Source: a virus
DNA length: 20,197 bases
Reading direction: 5' to 3' (one strand)
Virus record (IMG/VR): IMGVR_UViG_3300010297_000121
Coordinates: 1-20,197 of that record
Below the pieces are notes generated by a model. It had not been told where the DNA came from. It searched no databases and saw only the letters and a program-made list of their open reading frames with translations. This document shows, piece by piece, positions 15,660-20,197 of this stretch. Numbering within the stretch: position 1 is the first letter of the stretch; every line of letters starts with the position of its first letter. The translations under genes and the position numbers were made by a program.

Positions 15660-16202
15660 TTAAGATGATAGCACAGTTGGGGACCCATATGCAATCATGC
15701 TATTACAGGGATAAGACCAACCTAAGAAACCTGGTGTTCCAACACCAAGGGGATCCAGAACACGAGCAACAGGAAGTTTCAAAGCGAACACAGTCAGTGT
15801 TGATGTGAATGCAAATCGGAAGTGACCAACACCAGCACAGTCTTCAACCGTAAGAATAGAACATGCAATAGGAGTAGGCACAGGACACAGACCTTTTGGA
15901 CAAGGACACATATAGATTACGATGTTGGTACATGTCGAAACGTGTGGAGTGAACACATCACCAAATGTCATGGTCGGGAGACCATTTGTTAGCACCGTTG
16001 CCTTCAATGCCGATAGTGGATTGATAGGAATCAGCGGTTGTGGTGGCCACCAACATGTCCAGTCTTTGATGACAATACTATATGGGATTGGTGGAGTGCC
16101 ACACGCCTGAACAGAGTGTACTGTTGGTGGTATGCAGATACCATGACCTGAGTCAGGGAGACCTGTGATTGGTGCTACTGGTAGTAATAGTCCGTATGCC
16201 AT
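15660..16202 (-). CDS. PAAR-like tail-spike tip protein
   Basis: 180 residues, ATG at 16202-16200, stop TAA at 15662-15660. A PAAR-like segment is visible at residues 70-87: VLTNGLPTMTFGDVFTPH, matching the family's NG-x-Pxxxx-GD-xxxx-H layout, with a second typical GSPTVL at the very end (173-178). Many His and Cys residues (H20, H29, H87, C91, C99, C101, C106, C114, C122, H127) could bind a metal at the sharp tip, as in PAAR proteins on T6SS and phage spikes. It is longer than a minimal PAAR of ~95 residues, as if two half-repeats were separated by an insert. In T4 the PAAR protein gp5.4 caps gp5, so the gene's place next to wedge genes fits. No strong Shine-Dalgarno; starts 2 bases after the upstream stop. 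Confidence 0.5.
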   Translation of the reverse strand: MAYGLLLPVAPITGLPDSGHGICIPPTVHSVQACGTPPIPYSIVIKDWTCWWPPQPLIPINPLSALKATVLTNGLPTMTFGDVFTPHVSTCTNIVIYMCPCPKGLCPVPTPIACSILTVEDCAGVGHFRFAFTSTLTVFALKLPVARVLDPLGVGTPGFLGWSYPCNSMIAYGSPTVLSS

Positions 16203-16204
16203 GA

Positions 16205-19200
16205 TTAGAAGTCTTCTGGGTTTTTCTGTCCGTTGAACAAGTTGTTTACATCAGTAGAGAATTCTGAGATCTTAGAATCTACGTCTTGTCCATAGTCAAA
16301 GTCGTCATCATAGAACTCTTCCCAACTATCGTCTTCAAACTCAATATCGTTGAGGTCATCGTACGTTCCTGCCTTCTTCTGCTTTTTGAGAAGTTCTTTA
16401 TCGCCAGGGTCATAAGAAGAACTATGCTTCTTCCTGAGTGGTACAGGTGGGTTAGGTTGAACGACCTCATCCCTTCTATCGAAGATACCACCACCACATT
16501 CATCAAAGAATGGATTGCCCATGTTCTTAGCAGTATTGCCAAATGCAATAGTAGAACCTGTACTCCAATTCTTGATAGACATAGTTCCTGAGTATGGTCC
16601 CATTTTTAGTCCAAGTTGATCTTGAAGATATGGGTTGATTGCGATAGACAAGTCATTAACATACTCTAACGCAAATTCATTCTGTCCGTTACCAGATGTT
16701 CCATAAAGAATTGCATAGAGCCATGATGTTGCATACCAGCAGATACCACCACCGAAGTATCCTTGGAGTGGTGCAGTGTATCCATCATAGATTCTAGATT
16801 CCCAGAACGTTTCACCAGGAGTCTTACCTTGTGTTTGATTCTCTCCACTACCATCTTTGAAGTATGCAGAGTATACATCAAGGACGCCATCACGGTTACC
16901 ATCCCCACTGGACTTATACACATATGTATCCCAACATTCTTCCGCTGGCATACCACCACTCAATCGTTTGAGTGATGCACAGTATATGAAGTTATTGGTA
17001 TTAGTAACACCAGACTCCCCAGGACTACCTGGGTCGTAATCAGGGTCCCCAGGGTTCCCCGTAGCGGGCACTCCTGGCGTGTTAGCGGTAGTGTAGCTGG
17101 GTGTCTGAGTTCTATACGATTCAATGTTATCACCTAACCAGACTTGCAACTGTTGCAACTCAGAAAAGTTAGCGTGATCCCAGTCGTAAGTATTCTCATC
17201 TAGACCAATCGGAACGAAGACCACATCATCACCACCAGAAGGATCCCAGTAGCAACGTCCTTCAATGTCTTGACCAGCAGATGCAGAACCCAAATTACGA
17301 GTACACTTCCAACACTCTTTTGTATCACCACTAAATTGAACAGGGCGTGGTTGCGTCAATGTTGGTTGTGGCAGTTTATGCATGAAGTTCATGAAGTTCT
17401 CACCATCTGGACCCGTGGTTTTGCCACGAACTTCAAGGTTAACTTGGAAGTGACCGTTGTCAGACTTCGATGCACAATACTTGTAGACGATCCAACCGAA
17501 TGCTCTACCTGTTTCTTCATCAATATAGGGACAGGGTAGATCCTTGAAGCGTGTTACGTTGTAGAACTTAGGTTGAGGAATTACAATACACTCCTGTTTA
17601 TTGTTCCAACCATACAAACTGGATATTCTATCCGTCTGTCTATCAACATCGTCAGCGCCTTGTTGGATTTGATCATAAGTATCCCGCATCATTTCATTAA
17701 ATTGCTGACTAGCCTTCATGATATGCTTCACATCGGGCACTGTGAACAGTGCCTGACCCGCAAGAGCGGGCATACTGATCTTCACACAGTCCCCAGGAAG
17801 ACTATTACAGAGAGAAATCTGCTCTACTTCGTCAATTTGACCAATTTTGATGTATCCAGTCGGATATTTCGTGTTGAATCCCTTCATCATTGAATCAAAA
17901 GATCCAATCGTACCGTCATCTAGGACGGAAAGTTCTGATTCTGTGAGTTTCTTGACCTTCTTGCCCTTTCCATCCTCCTTTGGCGCAGGCAAGTCTCGAA
18001 TAATGTCTTTAAGCGTCCTTTTGTCGATAGTAATGTCTATCGGGTTACCATTTTCGTCAACACTGCCGTTTTTAATGACTCTTGTCTTGTTAGTTTTGTC
18101 GTTAACTGCCTCTTGGAACTTCCTCTGCCCCTTTTTCGTGTTGGGACCACGCATTGTATACTCTTCTTCCTCAACTTCGACCACAAAAACCCTTGGTGGG
18201 TTGTTAGGATCGGGATCATACCCTCTTCCACGGTCCTTAATTCTCACTTCGAGGATCAAACCGTCAGGATCGAGGCGTGCAACCTCCAAAACAGCGGGTT
18301 TCATCTTTTCTCTTCTGCGAGATTCGCTGCTAACCGTCTGTAATTGCTTATTCTCGAACGAAATTGTTTGAAGTATTGAGATATCTTCGTCTTGATCAGC
18401 ACCTTCGATCTTCAAATCGGAGTTTTTACTGTACGGTGCAGCATCTTCACGGTCAACACTGTTCTGCTCCATGTCGCGCTTCAACTGTTTGTTGACATTT
18501 TTCTGAATACGCTTCATGTTGAAGTTATAATCCTCACCATCATAGTTCTCAACCTGGTTAGTTGGGGACTTATAGTTGGGAAGTTCGTAAGACATCTGCT
18601 GAACAGTGTCTCTTGTCATGTCCATAGCGCCATACTCGTTCAAGAGTGTAGGTTCTTGGATCACAATCTTCGGATTCTTGTATCCAAATCCAGCATTCTC
18701 GATCGTCACAGTCTCGATTCTGCCTTGTGTGTCAACCTTGACGCTCAATTCTGCTTGGTCTAGCGTCTTACTGTGGACCAAAGCGGTCTTATCGATCTCT
18801 ACTTTATAGTAAGATAGCTTCTTGGGGAACTCATAGACACCAAAGAACCCTGCTCTACCCCCAATACCGTACCCACAAAGGATTTCAATGCGTGCAGCAT
18901 CCCTTCCTTTGGGTGTAAACTGCTGTCCTGCCGTGAATACATCGCCCTGACCCTGCAATTCCATGTAACCACAGCGTAGTTCATTGCCAAAATACCCATA
19001 CTCACCGATCTCCCACCCATTAATGGTGTCACCAGTCTCAAAACGATCCAATCCACCAGTGACATAGCGGAACAAAATGGTATGACTCTCGGTATCTACT
19101 GTCTTGAAGCACTCTTCTATCTCACCATCAGCGAAGTTAGTGAGTGTCAATGAGGAACTAGTGGTCTTCCACTTGTCTTGTCTGATCTCATAGAAGTGTG

Positions 19201-20197
19201 AGAAGTATTCTTTGGTTACATATTGCTCATCACACACGCATTTATCATCGTGTCTGTTGCCTGTACCGATCCTTCTGTTCGGACAATGGTTACGATCACT
19301 GATAGAATACTGTACAGAGAAGATAGGACCCTTCCATGGGTACTCTGTATTGTAGATATAGTAGAAGAACTGCGAGTCAAACGCAGTATGGAACTCCAAA
19401 TACTTAGGTACAGACCCCTTTACTGCGCCATTCTTACCATAGAACCACTCAAACAGTGCATCTGCATTGTTCAGTGGACAGTAGTCGGGGTGTCCCCAGC
19501 GGAAATCAGGGTGTTTGTTGACTGAGTATGACCCAGTATTGCGACTACCCCTCATGTATGTGGGCGAAATCAGTGCCTGACCGTCTGCATCGTAGGTTCT
19601 TAGCGTACCAGCGTCGGCATCAAACTGATATTCGTAGTTTTCATGGACCCAAACTGCGGGTGTAGTCCCTCCTCGGGAGTAGTGACCCGCCAAATCGGGT
19701 TGTTCCCACTGATACCAACCCGCACGAGTTGCATAAGACACGGGAGCGCCATACCCAATAGGTCCAATCAGACCTTGGTCAGCATAAACTCTGCGGTTTC
19801 CACTGCCACCAGAGTCCTGAGCAAAGCACCAACCGACGATTCCGACGTAATCGTACTCTCTATCGCGAGGATCTCGGGGTTCAATGGGTCCACCATTGAG
19901 GTTTACCTCGCCTGCTGGGTTGACTGTGTAGAAATGATCCTTCTTACTACTGCTACTACTGCGGTAGTATTCATAAAGAGGTACAGGATCCTCGTCATGG
20001 TCAGCATACTCTCGGGCATCTGCCTCAGTATTGTAGATATAACCAAGTACATCGATGTAAACGTACCCACTAGCAGGTCCTCCTCCACCAGCAGGAGTGT
20101 AAGTCTGGTTGTTTGCTACTAGTTGAGTATCGTTCTTACTGTTCTCATACCAATGGTGTAGTGCTTTTGTCTTACCATCCTTTGGTGTTCGTGCAAG
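16205..20197 (-). CDS. Large repeat-containing virion protein (5' end outside window)
   Basis: 1330 residues are inside the window. The frame is open and protein-like up to the right edge (…TPKDGKTKALHHWYEN… at 20188-20140), so the GTG at 19741 is an internal Val, not a start. Stop TAA at 16207-16205. By window residue: ~70-126 look like a DUF5648/lectin-type repeat (LYEYY, HFYT, YDYVGIVGWCF). Two copies of a HWYEN...YIYNTE / EWFYGKN...YYIYNTE unit lie at ~15-54 and ~248-285. GSGY-like motifs occur at ~505 (NAGFGYKNPK) and ~655 (DRGRGYDPDP). Then come a charged central section, a CxxC motif (ECWKC ~957), a PG-rich linker (GVPATGNPGDPDYDPGSPGE, ~1036-1060) and a strongly acidic C-terminus (~1280-1330). 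The gene lies directly before the PAAR gene, where T4 has gp5, so it may be a hub- or spike-associated protein. No lysozyme or OB motif was recognised. Function unknown. Confidence 0.5.
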   Translation of the reverse strand, partial: LARTPKDGKTKALHHWYENSKNDTQLVANNQTYTPAGGGGPASGYVYIDVLGYIYNTEADAREYADHDEDPVPLYEYYRSSSSSKKDHFYTVNPAGEVNLNGGPIEPRDPRDREYDYVGIVGWCFAQDSGGSGNRRVYADQGLIGPIGYGAPVSYATRAGWYQWEQPDLAGHYSRGGTTPAVWVHENYEYQFDADAGTLRTYDADGQALISPTYMRGSRNTGSYSVNKHPDFRWGHPDYCPLNNADALFEWFYGKNGAVKGSVPKYLEFHTAFDSQFFYYIYNTEYPWKGPIFSVQYSISDRNHCPNRRIGTGNRHDDKCVCDEQYVTKEYFSHFYEIRQDKWKTTSSSLTLTNFADGEIEECFKTVDTESHTILFRYVTGGLDRFETGDTINGWEIGEYGYFGNELRCGYMELQGQGDVFTAGQQFTPKGRDAARIEILCGYGIGGRAGFFGVYEFPKKLSYYKVEIDKTALVHSKTLDQAELSVKVDTQGRIETVTIENAGFGYKNPKIVIQEPTLLNEYGAMDMTRDTVQQMSYELPNYKSPTNQVENYDGEDYNFNMKRIQKNVNKQLKRDMEQNSVDREDAAPYSKNSDLKIEGADQDEDISILQTISFENKQLQTVSSESRRREKMKPAVLEVARLDPDGLILEVRIKDRGRGYDPDPNNPPRVFVVEVEEEEYTMRGPNTKKGQRKFQEAVNDKTNKTRVIKNGSVDENGNPIDITIDKRTLKDIIRDLPAPKEDGKGKKVKKLTESELSVLDDGTIGSFDSMMKGFNTKYPTGYIKIGQIDEVEQISLCNSLPGDCVKISMPALAGQALFTVPDVKHIMKASQQFNEMMRDTYDQIQQGADDVDRQTDRISSLYGWNNKQECIVIPQPKFYNVTRFKDLPCPYIDEETGRAFGWIVYKYCASKSDNGHFQVNLEVRGKTTGPDGENFMNFMHKLPQPTLTQPRPVQFSGDTKECWKCTRNLGSASAGQDIEGRCYWDPSGGDDVVFVPIGLDENTYDWDHANFSELQQLQVWLGDNIESYRTQTPSYTTANTPGVPATGNPGDPDYDPGSPGESGVTNTNNFIYCASLKRLSGGMPAEECWDTYVYKSSGDGNRDGVLDVYSAYFKDGSGENQTQGKTPGETFWESRIYDGYTAPLQGYFGGGICWYATSWLYAILYGTSGNGQNEFALEYVNDLSIAINPYLQDQLGLKMGPYSGTMSIKNWSTGSTIAFGNTAKNMGNPFFDECGGGIFDRRDEVVQPNPPVPLRKKHSSSYDPGDKELLKKQKKAGTYDDLNDIEFEDDSWEEFYDDDFDYGQDVDSKISEFSTDVNNLFNGQKNPEDF

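Noticed and set aside
15308-15694. A 128-residue protein
   Set aside because: Its first part overlaps the end of the PAAR gene and all of the 49-residue basic gene, and has no ribosome site. The GTG at 15490 with AAGGA explains the conserved-looking part.
16205-19741. A complete 1178-residue gene starting with GTG at 19741
   Set aside because: The frame continues upstream without a stop to 20197 and reads as protein related to the rest (YDYVGIVGWCF, HFYT). The GTG is an internal valine.
1-20197. tRNA genes, insertion sequences, integrase/attachment sites, terminators
   Set aside because: No cloverleaf, transposase or terminal inverted repeat was recognised, and there is no non-coding stretch longer than 18 bases in which they could lie.

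Overview
The window reads as part of the late structural (baseplate/tail) cluster of a T4-like marine myovirus, most likely a cyanophage infecting Synechococcus or Prochlorococcus. The host call is inference. It rests on a clear gp25 and gp6 pair, a PAAR-like tail-tip protein beside them, a T4-type late promoter box, and a giant mosaic structural protein with YHYH, LamG-like, chitin-binding-like and GSGY-repeat modules of the kind I recall from cyanophage genomes. No host gene, tRNA, integrase or metabolic gene is visible.

All convincing genes lie on the minus strand, so the reading order runs from the right edge to the left edge. (1) 20197-16205: the C-terminal 1330 residues of a large virion protein whose start lies outside the window. 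(2) 16202-15660: a PAAR-like spike-tip protein. (3) 15641-15492: a 49-residue basic protein. (4) 15490-15308: a protein of about 60 residues, most likely with a GTG start. (5) 15299-14886: baseplate wedge gp25, apparently with a TTG start. (6) 14884-12665: baseplate wedge gp6, interrupted by a Gly/Asp-rich low-complexity stretch. (7) 12659 to beyond position 1: a giant open frame of at least 4219 codons that runs off the left edge.

Intergenic gaps are 1 to 18 bases, there is no empty stretch, and no terminator was seen. An exact T4 late-promoter box (TATAAATA, minus strand, 15328-15335) sits about 30 bases upstream of gp25. It would drive gp25, gp6 and the giant gene as a late transcription unit.

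As a working picture, gp25 and gp6 build the baseplate wedge, and the PAAR-like protein would cap the membrane-piercing spike. The two large repeat-rich proteins are probably attached to the baseplate. The giant one looks like a modular fibre or adhesin: a conserved phage-type head, two arrays of about 40-residue GSGY repeats, a YHYH domain, an EF-hand loop, a beta-propeller-like section, a LamG-like lectin fold, a tandem pair of chitin-binding-like modules, and a long C-terminal section that continues outside the window. Domain names come from motif reading by eye, without any database search.
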